DNA of 64,000 bases, taken from Branchipolynoe longqiensis (taxonomy: Eukaryota > Annelida > Polychaeta > Phyllodocida > Polynoidae). The stretch's first letter is position 1. Each line of letters starts with the position of its first letter. Of this stretch, positions 32,778 through 44,415 are shown piece by piece. The stretch spans positions 23,796,780-23,860,779 of the forward strand of contig CM059194.1 of NCBI GenBank assembly GCA_030323885.1. The letters run 5' to 3'. Under the pieces are notes generated by a model. That model did not search any database. It saw only the letters and a list, made by a program, of their open reading frames with translations, and had not been told where the DNA came from. The translations under genes and the position numbers were made by a program.

Positions 32778-32935
32778 AAGCCCCAGTCACACTACAGCTT
32801 GCGACCACTTTGGACCAAAGAACCCACAATCACCAGTGACCACCTTGCGACCAAAGCAATGGTCGCCGACCTCTGGGCGGCATTTCGATTTCTACCTCTT
32901 ACTGCGTCTGTGTTTCCGGCTCACTGACTGGTCAC
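32778..32935 (+). mobile_element. MITE fragment, CAGTCACAC end with TTGCGACC motif
   Basis: Starts GCCCCAGTCACACTACAGC after TTAA, like the ends of the 4312/11891/19782 family, but the inner words are TTGCGACC, GTGACCACC and GGTCGC instead of GTCCGG. No matching right end was found. Confidence 0.55.
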
Positions 32936-33149
32936 CACTGGGCAAGGAGGCACGACTCTTTGACTCAACTCTCCACACTTTGCTGTATACTATCCTTTCT
33001 TTTTTTTCACTCCCGGGCTTACTCCCGGGCTTACTCCACCCCATGATCAAAGGAGTTGTTTTCATGGGTGGGACCCTTTTCTTTTTTCACTGTTTCGCTT
33101 TCCTTCTTGCTGCAGATCCCACCTTTCCCCCTCCCTCCCTCCTAACCCA

Positions 33150-33372
33150 TCAGCGACTGGACACAGAGTGCACAGTTACAATTGGAACGGAGTGAACCAG
33201 TGCCACTCCAAAGACTTGTCAATATCGTTGTAAAGAACACCCAGCTTCTACAACCTTCCACCCTGAAGTTGACTCTTCATCCAAAAAAAGAGACTCATTT
33301 ATCGGGGGCCATTTTCTATTGCTGCAGTCCTGCAGCCTGTACCCATGAAGGTTACGAACCACCCAAAAGTCA
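33150..33372 (+). repeat. Dispersed repeat, copy 2 (CCCAGCTTCTACAACC family)
   Basis: Counterpart of 30700-30915; also GCAGTCCTGCAGCCTGTA versus GCAGTTCTGCAACCGGTA and GGTTACGAACCACCC versus GGTTACAAACAACCC. Confidence 0.65.
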
Positions 33373-33422
33373 ACCATTAAAATCTGCTGGCTAGCGATGT
33401 GTAAGGCTCCCTCCCACTGGCA

Positions 33423-33473
33423 GATATGACCTTAGATGTTGCTCGGACGTAAAACAACAACAAACACACAAAC
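33423..33473 (+). mobile_element. SINE-A tail fragment
   Basis: GATATGACCTTAGATGTTGC to ACAACAACAAACACACAAAC only. Confidence 0.7.
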
Positions 33474-34455
33474 TGGCAGTACCAGCAACCCCCCACCCAC
33501 CCACCCACATTAATTTGGTTAGTTTATGTACACAATGACTCCTTTCACATTAGAAAAAAATTAATTTGATCCATTTTAATTTTGGTTGGTTCCTGGGGAT
33601 TCTCCAGTGAAATCTGTTGGGTCGACTGGCAGGGTGCTAAAAGTGCAAATTACACTAACGACACCAAACGGAAATAAATGATTGCTATTAAATGCGGTTA
33701 TAGCCTTCCCCTCCTCCCTCCCGCCTGTCGATAGTGTGATTGCATTGGCTGTGCGTGTGGGGGTGGGGGTGGGGGTGGGGGTGGGGTGTATGGGGGAGAC
33801 ACATGTGCAGACAGTAGTTGCATGCCCCACTTAGACTGATAGGCTAATTTAATTATCAACACTTGTAGTGTGTGTCCGATAGTCATTTCAATACCATGAG
33901 GTAGGGGATATATATATAAAACAAACAAACAAGTAACAACAAAAACAAGAAAATCAAGCAGAAAACAAGCAACCCAAAAAAATCAAGCTAAAAAAAACTA
34001 GGAAAATAAATCAAGCAAAAAAAAAGGTTAAACAAAATTCAAGCCAACAAAAAAGTAAAATAAAAATTCAGGCCCAAAACAACAAAATAAGCACATGCAA
34101 AAATGAAGCAAAAACCTCACCATGCGTCAGAAATACCCAACAGCAACAACAAAGCTCACATAAATAATGACATTCCAGCACCTTCCCAGGTAAACCACGT
34201 TTGATCTACCCCGAGGCGGGATAGATTTGTTGTTTTTGTTTTGTGTGTGTGGTTTTTGGTTTATGTTTTTTGTTTGTTTTATGTGTGTTGTGCATTGGAA
34301 CAATCCGTGCCTGGAAAACCGCATGTCTTTTACTTGTTGCGTGAAACTGGTTTAAGAGAATGTTGCCTGTCCAAGTACCCCGTTTAAAATGAAACGGCCA
34401 ATAAAGTAAATAGGCTTAATCAAAGTTAATGCCAAATAGCCTAGCTAGCTCTCCC
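33474..34455. other. Unassigned sequence, GGGGGT and A-rich patches
   Basis: (GTGGGG)n at 33757-33787 and a degenerate AACAAGCAAAA stretch at 33920-34110. No exon supported. Confidence 0.4.
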
Positions 34456-34776
34456 ATGGATCGGCCGAATCGGCAGAGTGCAGGCTTTCCGTGCGGACGG
34501 TCCGGAGTTGGAAACCCGGCTAAGTCAATGCAATGACTTACCAAATTGGTACTTGTCGCTACCCAGCTTGGGGCTCTGCATTACTAGGATAGGGCAAGGA
34601 CTGGTTAGATCAGTTGTCAGGATAATGTGACTGAATGGGAAATCGGGTCATGGTTCTAGTGACCTGGTTTCCCAGTGGGGCAGCATGATAAAGTCACCAT
34701 GAGTGCAAGCTATCACAAGTCGGTACTCATCCTGCTATGACCTTAGCTGTTGCCAGGATGTAAAACTCCAACAACG
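34456..34776 (+). mobile_element. SINE-A, full length
   Basis: The head ATGGATCGGCCGAATCGGCAG through the tail AAAACTCCAACAACG. Confidence 0.88.
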
Positions 34777-34796
34777 AATCGACTGTGCATTACAAC

Positions 34797-34913
34797 ATCC
34801 TCCCTCCCTCCCTCCCTCCCTCCCTCCGTCCCTCCCTCCCTCCCTCCCTCCCTCCCTCCTCCAACACTCCCTCCCACACGCCTCTCCCTCCGCCCCCCGT
34901 CCTCATCTGGCTC

Positions 34914-34948
<35 letters not shown>

Positions 34949-35545
34949 CCCGATCCCTCCCGTGCCCTCCACCCTTCCGCTCCCCTCCCCCTCGTGCTCC
35001 CTATCCCCCTCTCTCTCTCTCTCCCTCTCCCTCCCTCCCTCCCTCCCTCCCTCCCTCCATCCCTCCACCAGCCCTCCCCACTCCCTCCTCCTTCTCCCTC
35101 CTTGCCCCCTGTATCCTCTGCTGGCATCTCCTGCTCTCTCTCCCTCCCCTCTTTCTCCCCCCTACCCCTCCCTCCCACTCTTCCCTCCTTCCCTCCCTTT
35201 CCCCTCCCTTCCTCTCCCTCCCTCCCTCCCTCCCTCCGTCCCTCCTTCCGTCGCTCCCTCCCCTCTCTCCTCGTGCCCCCTCTCCCTCTCTCTCCCCTCT
35301 CCCTCTCTCTCCCTCTCCTTCCTCTCTCTCCCTCCATCCTTTCCCTTCCTCCTTGCCCCCTCTATCCCTCGTTCTCCATCTCCCTGCTCCTCTCCTTCCA
35401 CCCCCTCTCTCCCCCTACCCCTCCTCCTCCCCCTCCCTCCTTCCCCTCCCTTCCACCTTCCTTCCCCCCTCCATCCCTTCCTCCCTTTTCCATGTCTCTC
35501 TCTCTGTTCCCACTCCCTCTCTCCCTCTCCAGGTCTCTTCCCCCC
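34797..35545 (+). repeat. Polypyrimidine tract (CCCT)n with an embedded G32
   Basis: Long CCCT / CTCTC array. At 34916-34947 the pyrimidine strand is broken by 32 consecutive G. The 260-290 codon frames are SP/PSL repeats. Confidence 0.95.
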
Positions 35546-35694
35546 TCCCTTGAATTCTTACATTACTGGAGGGAAAACATGTACTAGTATAATAACAAAA
35601 ATAACACACTATCTCACCATTAAAACACATAAGCAAAAATGCTAAAAAGAGAGAGAAAGGAACACCCCCCCCCGGAAACATCCTAATCGTTTAA

Positions 35695-35840
35695 AGACCA
35701 ATAATAATAATAATGATGAGAATAATAATATCTATGACCAATAATAATAATGATGATGATACTCGTAATAATATTTATGACCAATAATAATATTAATAAT
35801 GACGATGATGATGATGATGATGATGATAATATTAACGGTA
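35695..35840 (+). repeat. (AATA)n and (GAT)n microsatellites
   Basis: AATAATAAT arrays with a (GATGAT)n run near 35798-35826. Confidence 0.92.
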
Positions 35841-35924
35841 ATAAAAAAGGCCTTGAGCAAACACAAATATTGCACAGGTTGGAAGGCAGGTAGTAGTTAG
35901 GAATTGTAGTAAGTACCTGGGACA

Positions 35925-36185
35925 GTGAGTGGGAACTTCACTAATATATAAGCTACAAGGGTCTTAATTAATTAGATTAAACTTGATTGAGGTTCTTTAA
36001 ACTGCTCAATGGGATGCAGTCTGAAGGAGTACTGGCCACTGATTGTGCACATCAGTGCGCATGCTCCGCGAGCAACCGAGTGAATATTAAAAAAAAGAAA
36101 AAAGGGGTAAAACCCCTTCTGGTCACTAATAATATATAAGTCATTACAATGCTCTTAATTAAGTAATTAAACTTTTGCGTCTATC
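35925..36185 (+). repeat. Diverged direct duplication of about 190 bp spacing
   Basis: CACTAATATATAAGC ... TCTTAATTAATTAG ... CTTGATTG at 35938-36000 reappears as CACTAATAATATATAAG ... CTCTTAATTAAGTAATTAA ... at 36124-36192. Confidence 0.55.
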
Positions 36186-36389
36186 TTGATTGGAATTGAA
36201 AGCTTCAATGACTCGCGGTGGGCAGTGTGTACGCATTTCTAATTTCTGGTAAATTGAGTGGCTCTCTTTTCTCCCAGGCACCCAATGGGGGAGGGGGAGG
36301 GGGGGGGGGGGGCTGCTCTCGTAAAGCACATGCACCCTTCACCTGTCTTGCCTCAGCGCTCGCCACATTGGGTCGTCCGCAGTTTCGCA

Positions 36390-36790
36390 TGTGGTTATTT
36401 TGATATTTTGGCATTATGATATCTTGGCATTTGGATATTTTGGCTTTTTTTGGTCTAAATTATTATGTTCGCATTTTGTCATTTTCAAGCTTCATTATTT
36501 TTTTGCATTTGGTTGTTTTCGCATTCGGTATTTCGAAAGTGATTATTTTCGTATTTGGCTATTTTCACAATATGTTTTTTTTTCACATTTGGTCATTTTC
36601 AAACTTAATTATTTTCGCGCTTTGTTATTTATTTTTATTTTCGCGTTCGGTATTTCGAAATTGATTATTTTCGCATTTGGTTATTTTCACAATTGATTAT
36701 TTTCGCACTTGATCATTTTCAAGCTTAATTATTTTGGCATTTAGTTATTTTCGCACTTGCTTATTTTCACATTCGGTGATTTTTATGTGT
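36390..36790 (+). repeat. TTATTTTCGCATTTGG degenerate array
   Basis: Sixteen-base unit repeated about 20 times with many substitutions (CATTTTCAAGCTTAA variants). The 101-codon frame rich in F, Y and I comes from the repeat. Confidence 0.9.
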
Positions 36791-37000
36791 ATTTTTCCAT
36801 CTGTGTGCATCTGATTGTCACAATTCCCGCTGCACACATATAAATGTGCATATCAAATTGAAGCTTTTTATGTTAGGAAACCAACCAGTATTTATCAAAT
36901 TAAAAAGAAATGTTGATTTTATTATTACAAAGCTAGTACTTGTCTGAAAATAAAGCATATGCATCCATCTCTGATAAAAATAACGACGTATGAATGTTAA

Positions 37001-37195
37001 CCAGACGGGATGGCCGAATGAGTTGAGCGTCCGTCTCCCATTCTGGTAGATCATGGGTTCCAACCCTGGTCGAGTCAAACCAATGACTTAAAAATTGATA
37101 CTTGTCATGTCCTAGCTTGGCACTCGGTATTATTAGGATAGGGCAAGGAGCAGTGGAATGAGGAAGGCCAATCATCCACGATTGAAATTTACCCC
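37001..37195 (+). mobile_element. SINE-A head joined to a different 3' body
   Basis: Normal head and first half up to AGGATAGGGCAAGGA, then GCAGTGGAATGAGGAAGGCC and CGATTGAAATTTACCCC. The same join occurs at 46311-46502, so this is a distinct subfamily rather than a chance break. Confidence 0.8.
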
Positions 37196-37337
37196 GCTTA
37201 ATCAACTAATCCACTAAAAGAAAAAAAAAGAATAATTAGAAAATATGCAAAATCTTTCTGCTATTCATATTCACATAACGCACTACATAGTGCACGCATA
37301 ATATTTTTGTTGCGGTTTGTTGAGTTAGTTTGGAATT

Positions 37338-38528
37338 AAAGTGGGCTGTCGGTCGCGATGCGACAAAGACTGCTTTCATTACTTGACTGCCGCTCTCCAT
37401 TTAGCTCTCTGCTGTGTGAGTTGCGTCCATGAGTCGGTCTTAATGTCTCTCAGCTTCAGGTTTCTTTTGATGGTATCCTTGAACCGGAGACGAGGTAGCC
37501 AGAAGACAGTTGAGAATAGAGGATCTGCTTTGGTGGCCTGTCTGATGACATCCTCATGAGGTGTCCAGTCCACCGGAGATTCTTTTTGATCAGAAGATCT
37601 TCCATAGAGGGCAGCCCCGTTCGTTCGAGTATTTCCTTATTTGTCACTTTGTCCTTCCAAGTTAGCCTCATGATTGAACGCAGATGTCGCATCATGAAGG
37701 CATGCAGCTTTTTCACCTGTCATCTGTACACTGTCCAGGCCTCGGCTCCATATAGTAGGGTGGATAGCACGATTGCATGGTAGATCTTACCTTTGACCTG
37801 AATGGACACATGGTGGTTGTTCCAGAGTCTCTGGCGTAGTCGGCCGAAAGATGCGCTAGCCTTGGCCATCCTCCTCTGTATTTCAGCATCAATGCATCCA
37901 TCACTTGATATAGTGCTTCCGAGATAGGTGAATTCCGGAACAGAGTTCAGCTTGTTTCCGTCAAACCATGATCTCCTCCTCTCGGGTTCTTGTAGAGTTG
38001 GGTTGGTACAGCACCTCCGTCTTCTTGATGCTAATCTTCAGGCCAAACTTCTTTGATGCATCGGAGAAAGCGTCCACTATTTTCTGGATCTCTTCATCAG
38101 AGTGGGCAACCAGTGCACTGTCATCTGCAAATAGTAGCTCTCTCACCAGTATCTGAGTAGTCTTGGTCTTTGCTCTGAAGTGTGCTACATTGAATAGGTC
38201 AGCACTCTGTCTGGACTGTATATAGATGCCATCCGCCATGTCTCGGAAAGCCTCGTCGAGCATTGCTGATAGGAAGATGGAGAAGAGTGTGGGGGCCAGT
38301 ACACAACCTTGCTTGACCCCCATTGATAACCCCGAACGATTCCGAGACTTCCCTCCAGCACTAACGTTCGCCATCATTCCTGTATGTAGAGCCTCGATCA
38401 TAGTTATGAACTTCTCTGGGCATCCATACTTCCTCAGTAGCTGCCATAGCCCGGTCCTCCCGACTGTATCAAATGCCTTAGTGAAATCGACAAATACCAT
38501 GTATAGTCGTCGGTCCTGCTCAATGCTA
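37338..38528 (-). mobile_element. LINE-1st family, 5'-truncated, broken reverse transcriptase
   Basis: Minus strand. Frames cover the reverse transcriptase from VFVDFTKAFDTVGR, through MGVKQGCVLAPTLFSIFLSA and the catalytic FADDSALVAHSDE, to LKISIKKTEVLY; then, after a one-base frameshift near 37960, VPEFTYLGSTISSDGCID, STLLYGAEAW, KLHAFMMRHLRSI and the C-terminal KLRDIKTDSW. A TGA interrupts the frame after AWTVYR, and a further break lies near 37490. No endonuclease domain. The 3' end shares its tail with 9403-9482. Non-functional. Confidence 0.92.
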
Positions 38529-38554
38529 CTAATACATGCATAAAACGTATATAT

Positions 38555-38665
38555 GTATTAAACCCAACTTCTGGGAATTTTCCGCGATTCCCTGACAATG
38601 CTAAACCTATGGGAGAATATCAGCATTTCCACTTTTTCCCCCAGAGACCACTTTCATCCCTGCAT
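38555..38665 (-). repeat. Short dispersed repeat (GGGAGAATATCAGCATTTCC family)
   Basis: TTCCCTGACAATGCTAAACC and GGGAGAATATC occur here, at 44330-44415 and, diverged, at 61727-61815. No tRNA-like head or inverted ends seen. Confidence 0.7.
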
Positions 38666-38845
38666 ATGCCATGTACTACTTTATGGGTGACCCCTTTTCA
38701 TGGTTGGGACAGGTGGCGCCACCGCTCCCAACACCTACCAGTGCCACGAATACTGTCACTCGCATCATATTCTCCAGAGCCAGAGAATATATCATCTCAA
38801 CCCACTTCCTTGTCTTGTCTCCTTATTGTACTGTAGAAAAGTCTT

Positions 38846-38847
<2 letters not shown>

Positions 38848-38886
<39 letters not shown>
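38848..38886. repeat. (TA)n microsatellite
   Basis: Pure TA run followed by CACACA. Confidence 0.93.
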
Positions 38887-38891
<5 letters not shown>

Positions 38892-39112
38892 ATATATTTT
38901 CTGTTTACTGAGTTAGTTTTAACTTATGGTGGGTTTACACTGCTAACATGTTATCGACTGTGTTCTTTATAATACTATCAAAAGATCAATGTATCACAGC
39001 TGAAACAATAACTATATCATAGGAATATTTAACATTATTCAGAGACAGAGTGAGAACAAATCTAGATAATGGCCTATTGTGAGGAATCTTATCTTCTGCC
39101 AAAATGATTTTA

Positions 39113-39307
39113 CAGTGAAATCCAGTTATAATGCGCCCTGATTTAAAACGAATTTTGATCAAATGTCAAATGCGATGATTCATTGAACCCAGAATTCTCC
39201 AAGTCAAAGGTAATTCAGTAAGCAGAACCCCGATTTAGCGCGACCCCACTGTTTTCACAATGACGTTGCATGGACCCCAATGATTGCATTATTATGGGGT
39301 TCCACTG
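39113..39307. mobile_element. MITE, CAGTGGAACCCC-type (Tigger-like)
   Basis: The ends CAGTGAAATCCAGTTATAATG and, inverted, CAGTGGAACCCCATAATAATG enclose 195 bp. TA lies immediately left. Internal CGATTTA/GATTTAAAACG words. Confidence 0.68.
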
Positions 39308-39599
39308 AACTAGTCTAATATTTCGTTAGCGTAGTTAACAAATATTTACTAGTCTGCTCGCACCAAGCGGCTGACACCCCCCACCCCCACAACCAACCTG
39401 ACCCCCAACCCCCATCCATTCACACTCCACTGCTCATTTAAAAATAAGACCCCCTAATTAATTGTCGGTAATTAAAGTTTTATTTCCACAGGCGCTGTTA
39501 AGTTCATTGCTCGTGCTGCGCATGTTCCACGCCCAGAGTGTGAAGCGGGCTTTTGTGTACACTGTTAGCTAATGTGCATGCAACGTCGGGTATCTGGGA

Positions 39600-40455
39600 A
39601 CTCACTGTGAAATTTAACACCCTCCCTCTCCTCCCTCTTCTGCCCTCTACTCCCGCCTCCTCCTCCTCCTCCTCCTACTCTTCCTCCTCTTCTTCCTCCT
39701 CCTCCTCCTTCTGCCCCACTCCTTCCTAATCCCCTCTCCTCCTCTTGCCCTCTACTCCCGCCTCCCCCCCCCCCTCCTGATCCTCCTTCCCTCCCTTCCC
39801 CCATCCCCCCTTCCCTCCCCCTCTACTCCCGCCTCCTCCTCCTCTTCTTCCTCCTCCTACTCTTCCTCCTCTTCTTCCTCCTCCTTCTGCCCCACTCCTT
39901 CCTGATCCCCTCTCCTCCTCCTCTTCCCCTCTACTCCCGCCTCCTCCCCCCCCCCCCCCCTCATCCCCATCCCTCCTCCCTCCATCCCCCCCTTTCCCCC
40001 CTCTACTCCCGACTCCCCCTCGCCCTCCTTGTCATCGTCCTCCTGCTCCTGCTCCTCATCCTCCTCATCCTCTCCCTCCTCCCCTCTACTTCCTTCTCCC
40101 GCTTCCTCTTCCTCGTTCCCCCGCCTCCTCCTCCTCCTCTCCCCCCCCCTACTCCCGCCTCCTACTCTCCCCTCCTCCCCTCTACTCTCGACTCCTCTCG
40201 TCCGCCTCCTCCTCCTCCCCCGTCCTCCTCCTACTCCATCACCCTCCCCTCATCTCCTCTACTCTCGCCCCCTCCCCCTCCTCCTCTCTCTCCTCCACTC
40301 GGACTCTTCCTCCTCGTCCTCTCCTTCCCCACCTCCCCCTCCTCCCTTTTGTTTTTTCCTCGTCCTCGTCCTCTCTGCCCCCTCATTCCCCTCCTCATCC
40401 TCTTTCCTCCCTCCTTTCCTCCTGGACCCCGTCTCCTTCCCCCTCCTCTCCCCTT
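39600..40455 (+). repeat. Polypyrimidine tract (CCT)n with CTACTCCCGCCTCC units
   Basis: Degenerate array in which CCCTCTACTCCCGCCTCC recurs about ten times among CCT and CTT runs, plus C runs near 39765 and 39950. Frames are S/P/L repeats. Confidence 0.93.
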
Positions 40456-40579
40456 TCCGTAATTATTTGACTTGTTACCAATAAAAGAAAGAATTAATTA
40501 TCACCATCGTAGAAAGGAAACCAAATATGTGGTACTCAGTTTGAATGAACGACCCGTATAATGATATATGGTTTGTAGA

Positions 40580-41215
40580 GTAGGTATCAATCAATCAATA
40601 GTTCCGTCCTCTAGTCGAGGGTTGGATGCAATGGTTCTCCACTTGTCCCGATGGTGTGCTGTTCTGATAGACTGTGAATAATTCAAGCCTGTCCACCGTG
40701 AAATATTTGTAAACCATGATGTTCTTGGTCTCCCTCTCCCTCTGCTGCCATTCACCTTCCCTTCCAACAATGTACGGTATATTGAACTCTGACGAATGAT
40801 GTGGCCAAAATAAATAAGTTTCTTTCTCTGTATAGTGGCAAACAAGCTTTTCTTATTTTTAATTTTTCTGAGAACTTCTTTGTTGGTGATCTTCTTTGTC
40901 CATGATATTTTCATCATCCTTCGATAAGTCCACATCTCAAATGCTGCTAAACGTTTGTACATTTTCTTAGAGATTGTCCATGTCTCTGCCCCATACATTA
41001 GAGTAGACCACACATAACACTGAAGAATACGCTTCCTTGTTTGTATTAATATCTTACTTGATGTTAACACTCTATACATTTTGGAGAATGTTGTTCGGGC
41101 TATTGTTATCCTTCTTTTAATTTCTTCCTCACATCTCCCATCATTTGTAATCTTTTGTCTGAGATATATGAATTCGGATACTTGTTCTATGTTTGTGAGA
41201 GTAGGTGTAACATTG
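40580..41215 (-). mobile_element. LINE-2nd family, 3' fragment (reverse transcriptase C-terminus)
   Basis: A different non-LTR lineage: FIYLRQKITNDGRCEEEIKR, TLMYGAETWTISKK, LAAFEMWTYRRMMKISW, TKKITNKEVLRKI, KLIYFGHIIR and GSRGRGRPRTSW. The frame is intact over about 190 codons, so it is younger than the other LINE copies, but the catalytic domain is absent. The 3' end has an (ATTG)n-like tail (GATTGATTGATAC). Left neighbour sequence is (TG)n. Confidence 0.9.
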
Positions 41216-41458
41216 ATATATATATATGTGTGTGTGTGTGTGTATATATGAGATTTAGTCGTTGCGCGCGAAGAAGTACCGAGAACCGACGGTGGTGGTG
41301 TCACTGTAGGCCAATAGGCCCGCAGGTTATGGGACAAGCTGTTGGGTGGTCCCTTATTGGTCAATAAGTGATGGTATAAGCTCGTACAATAATAAATAAC
41401 AATCAACCTCATACCGAAGATTTATACCCCTATATCCATATACTAGCTATATATATTA

Positions 41459-41636
41459 CAGTAAAATCTCTCTAAATCGACCTACCATGGGACCGACTTT
41501 AAGTGGTCCATTTAGGGAGGTGGTCGGAATAGGGAGTTAGTATATGGTTACAATGGTATTGTTGGGACCCAAATAAAGCGATCGATTTAGGGGAGTGGTC
41601 GATCTGTGGAGGTGGTCGGTTAGAAAGGTTTTACTG
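41459..41636. mobile_element. MITE, CAGTAAAACCTCTCTAA family (mariner/Tigger-like)
   Basis: 178 bp, ends CAGTAAAATCTCTCTAAATC and GGTTAGAAAGGTTTTACTG, TA on the left. Same family and same length as 17419-17596. Confidence 0.85.
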
Positions 41637-42073
41637 TGTGTATAATGTGACACTTAGTGTTTCAGACTCTCTTGGCAAATACAGACGACTATCAGTATCA
41701 ATGAAAATTATATCCCGATTAGCGACATTCCTTCGCACCAGACGACAATTAGTGAACAAACAGCAGACGACAATGAAAAAAAAAGCGCGCTCTTTCTGGC
41801 GCGCATGCGCTACACGGACACTGCAGCGGAAGCGCCGACTCCTGTGCCCGTGTAGTGGGGGGCTCAATGAGGGTGTTCGCTTTCGTTACTTTGAATGGCG
41901 CCTAGATTTGTTGATGAAAACTGAGACAAACCGAAGAGCAATGTGAGCCATGGAGGGAAACACGAGCGGCTACTAGTAAACAAAGGAGAGGCGGATGAGG
42001 ATATTCCGACCGCGGTTTAAGTAACGGGACCGGTTGGCGAGCGTTACACTATATTCGGGTTCTCCCAGGTGTG
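41637..42073. other. Unassigned GC-richer sequence
   Basis: A 102-codon + frame (41638-41946) covers it, but no acceptor/donor pair, family motif or conserved start is visible. It carries two CAGACGACAAT words like those at 62.7-63.8 kb. Confidence 0.35.
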
Positions 42074-42312
42074 GGACCGGACGCGGTGGCCGAATCGGTA
42101 GAGCGCAAGGCCTCCCGGGAGTTCGGTTCCTGGTCGAGTCAAAGCAATGACTTACAAAATTGATACTCGTTGCTTCCTAGCCTGGTGCTTGGCATTATTT
42201 AATAGGATAGGGCAAGGACTGGTTGGCTGGGTGTCAGGGTAATGTGACTGAGTGGGATATTGGGTCATGGCGCTGGCGGCCTGTTCTCCCTGTGGGGCAG
42301 CATTATACATCC
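42074..42312 (+). mobile_element. SINE-A, 3' truncated
   Basis: The head GGACGCGGTGGCCGAATCGG to GTGGGGCAGCATTATA; the last third is missing. Confidence 0.88.
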
Positions 42313-42510
42313 ATTGTGAATGTGCACATATCGGTGCCAAGTTGCCAAACGTGTACGACTTTTACGATTGCGACGTCTTTCTCGGTGGTTTGTGCGTGCG
42401 CTTTTATCGTTTACGATTTGGTCGCATACAAGCAGGAGAAGTCGGTGGTACACACAGCTGAAGGTTAGTTTTGTATGGAGCAAGTACATTGTTGTTACAA
42501 CACTTGGAGA

Positions 42511-42845
42511 CCAGATGGGATGGCCGAATTAGTTGAGCATCTGTCTCCCGTTTTGGTAGATCGTGGGATTCGAATCCACGGGTTCGAACCCCGGTCGAGT
42601 CAAACCAATGACTTAAAGATGGTCCCTAGCCTGGCGCTCGGCATTATTAGGATAGAGCAAGGACTGGTTAGCTCAGTGTCGGGGATAATGTGACTGTGTG
42701 GGATATCGGGTCATGGTGCTGGGGGCCTAGGCTCCCAGTGGGGCAGCACTATAAAGTGACCATGAGTGCACACTGTCACAAGTCGTTACCCATCCTGATA
42801 TGACCTTAGATGTTGCCAGGACGTAAAACCTCAGCAACCAACCAA
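42511..42845 (+). mobile_element. SINE-A, full length
   Basis: The head CCAGATGGGATGGCCGAATT, a duplicated B-box region (GATTCGAATCC, GGTTCGAACCC) and the tail CTCAGCAACCAACCAA. Confidence 0.92.
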
Positions 42846-43003
42846 GGAACCATACCAGTATTGTCCAAGTCGGTGTTACAAACAAATCACCCAGTTTGAG
42901 GCAAATAATTAATAACATGATTTATTAAATTTAAAGACGGCTTTGTGGAGATAAATATTGTATTAAAGTTGAATAATTCCACATTAAGCTATTACTAGTA
43001 TTA

Positions 43004-43600
43004 GCCCTTTTGGAGAGAGGGTAGGTATATTTTGGCGAGACTGATAGGTGAAGTGTCAGTGCGCGGGCCCTAATAACCCTTTTGGGGAGAGCGTATTTTT
43101 ATATTTTGGTCAGACTGATGGGTGAAGAGTTAGTGCGGGGGGCCCTAGTACGGTAGTAGCGCTTTTGGGGAGAGTATGGTTATATTTTGGTCACACTGAT
43201 GGGTGAAGAATTAGTGCGGGGGCCCTAGTAGCCCTTTTGGGGAGAGCATGGTTATATTTTGGTCAGACTGATGGGTGAAGAGTTAGTGCGGGGGCCCTAG
43301 TACGGTAGTAGCGCTTTTGGGGAGAGTATGGTTATATTTTGGTCAGACTGATGGGTGAAGAGTTAGTGCGGGGGCCCTAGTATCCCTTTTGGGGAGAGCA
43401 TGGTTATATTTTGGTCAGACTGATGAGTGAAGAGTTAGTGCATGGGCCCTAGTAGCCCTTTTGGGGAGAGCATGGTTATATTTTTGTCAGACTGATGGGT
43501 GAAGAGTTAGTGCGTGGGCCCAAGTAGCCCTTTTGGGGAGAGCATGGTTATATTTTGGCGAGACTGGTCGGTGAAGTCTTAGTGCGGGGGCCCCGCGGGG
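43004..43600 (+). repeat. 72-bp tandem array, nine units
   Basis: Unit starts GCCCTTTTGGGGAGAGCATG and includes CAGACTGATGGGTGAAGAG and GCGGGGGCCCTAGTA. Starts at 43004, 43076, 43159, 43231, 43311, 43383, 43455 and 43527; two intervals are 80-83 bp through an extra CGGTAGTA, which makes a higher-order pattern. Confidence 0.95.
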
Positions 43601-43804
43601 TGAGATGAGCTGCTCCTGAGGTGCGCGCGCACCATCTGTTGCTGTCGTGAACATTCCCGGACCTCTAACAGGGCCTGTTGATTTATTAAGTACCGTGTTC
43701 CACCCGGTAATAAATGAGCAAGTCACCCTGGGTGTGAGTGCAGTGGCCAGGATGCTAGTCAAATTCTAATAATAGTAATATAGACACAGAGGTCAACTTT
43801 ACAA

Positions 43805-44095
43805 CAAAAGCTTGATTTTTTTAACAATGCCTCTAGAGCATATTGATTTTCATGTCACCGGCTATTGGACGTCAAACATATGGTCATTCTTACATATTTC
43901 TTTTGGAGGAAACCTGCTGCCGCCACATAGGCTACTCTTTCCGATAAGCAGCAAGGGGTCTTTTATATGCACTTTCTCACAGACAGGACAGCAGGTACCA
44001 TAGCATTTGATGAAACAGTTGTGGACCACTGGTTAAACTGAAAATAGCCCGAACTGCAATTGGGTCCACTGAGCAGGATCGATCAGATGACCCAC
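43805..44095 (+). mobile_element. SINE-D copy 1 (common mollusc-type SINE core)
   Basis: TGCCTCTAGAGCATATTGAT, GGCTATTGGACGTCAAACAT, GAGGAAACCTGCTGCCG, GCAAGGGGTCTTTTATATGC, CACAGACAGGACAGCA and GTCCACTGAGCAGGATCGAT. I recognise this core from gastropod genomes; family name not asserted. Confidence 0.8.
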
Positions 44096-44329
44096 ACCTT
44101 GACACTTTCAGGGATGAAAGATCTCCACGGTTTCGCGGATTTCCGGGATTGTTTATATTCACCGATTAATTTGAAAAAAATGGGATGTACATGACAGCAG
44201 TTGGGTGGTTCGAATCCCTTTCTTATATGACCTTAGATGTAGCTAGAACATCAAATCTAAACAAGAATGTGTTTGGTATGGGCGATAATGCAATCACAAC
44301 AAGGCTAGTTGAAACCTGATTTCCTGTAT

Positions 44330-44415
44330 TTTTCCGTGATTCCCTGACAATGCTAAACCTATGGGAGAATATCCGCATTTCCCCTTTTTTTTCCCCGGAG
44401 ACTACTTTCATCCCT
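44330..44415 (-). repeat. Short dispersed repeat, second copy
   Basis: TGATTCCCTGACAATGCTAA and GGGAGAATATCCGCATTTCC, as at 38555-38665. Confidence 0.7.

Noticed and set aside
41638..41946. 102-codon + frame as a gene
   Set aside because: Arg/Lys-rich without recognisable motif, promoter or splice support; starts inside the edge of a MITE.
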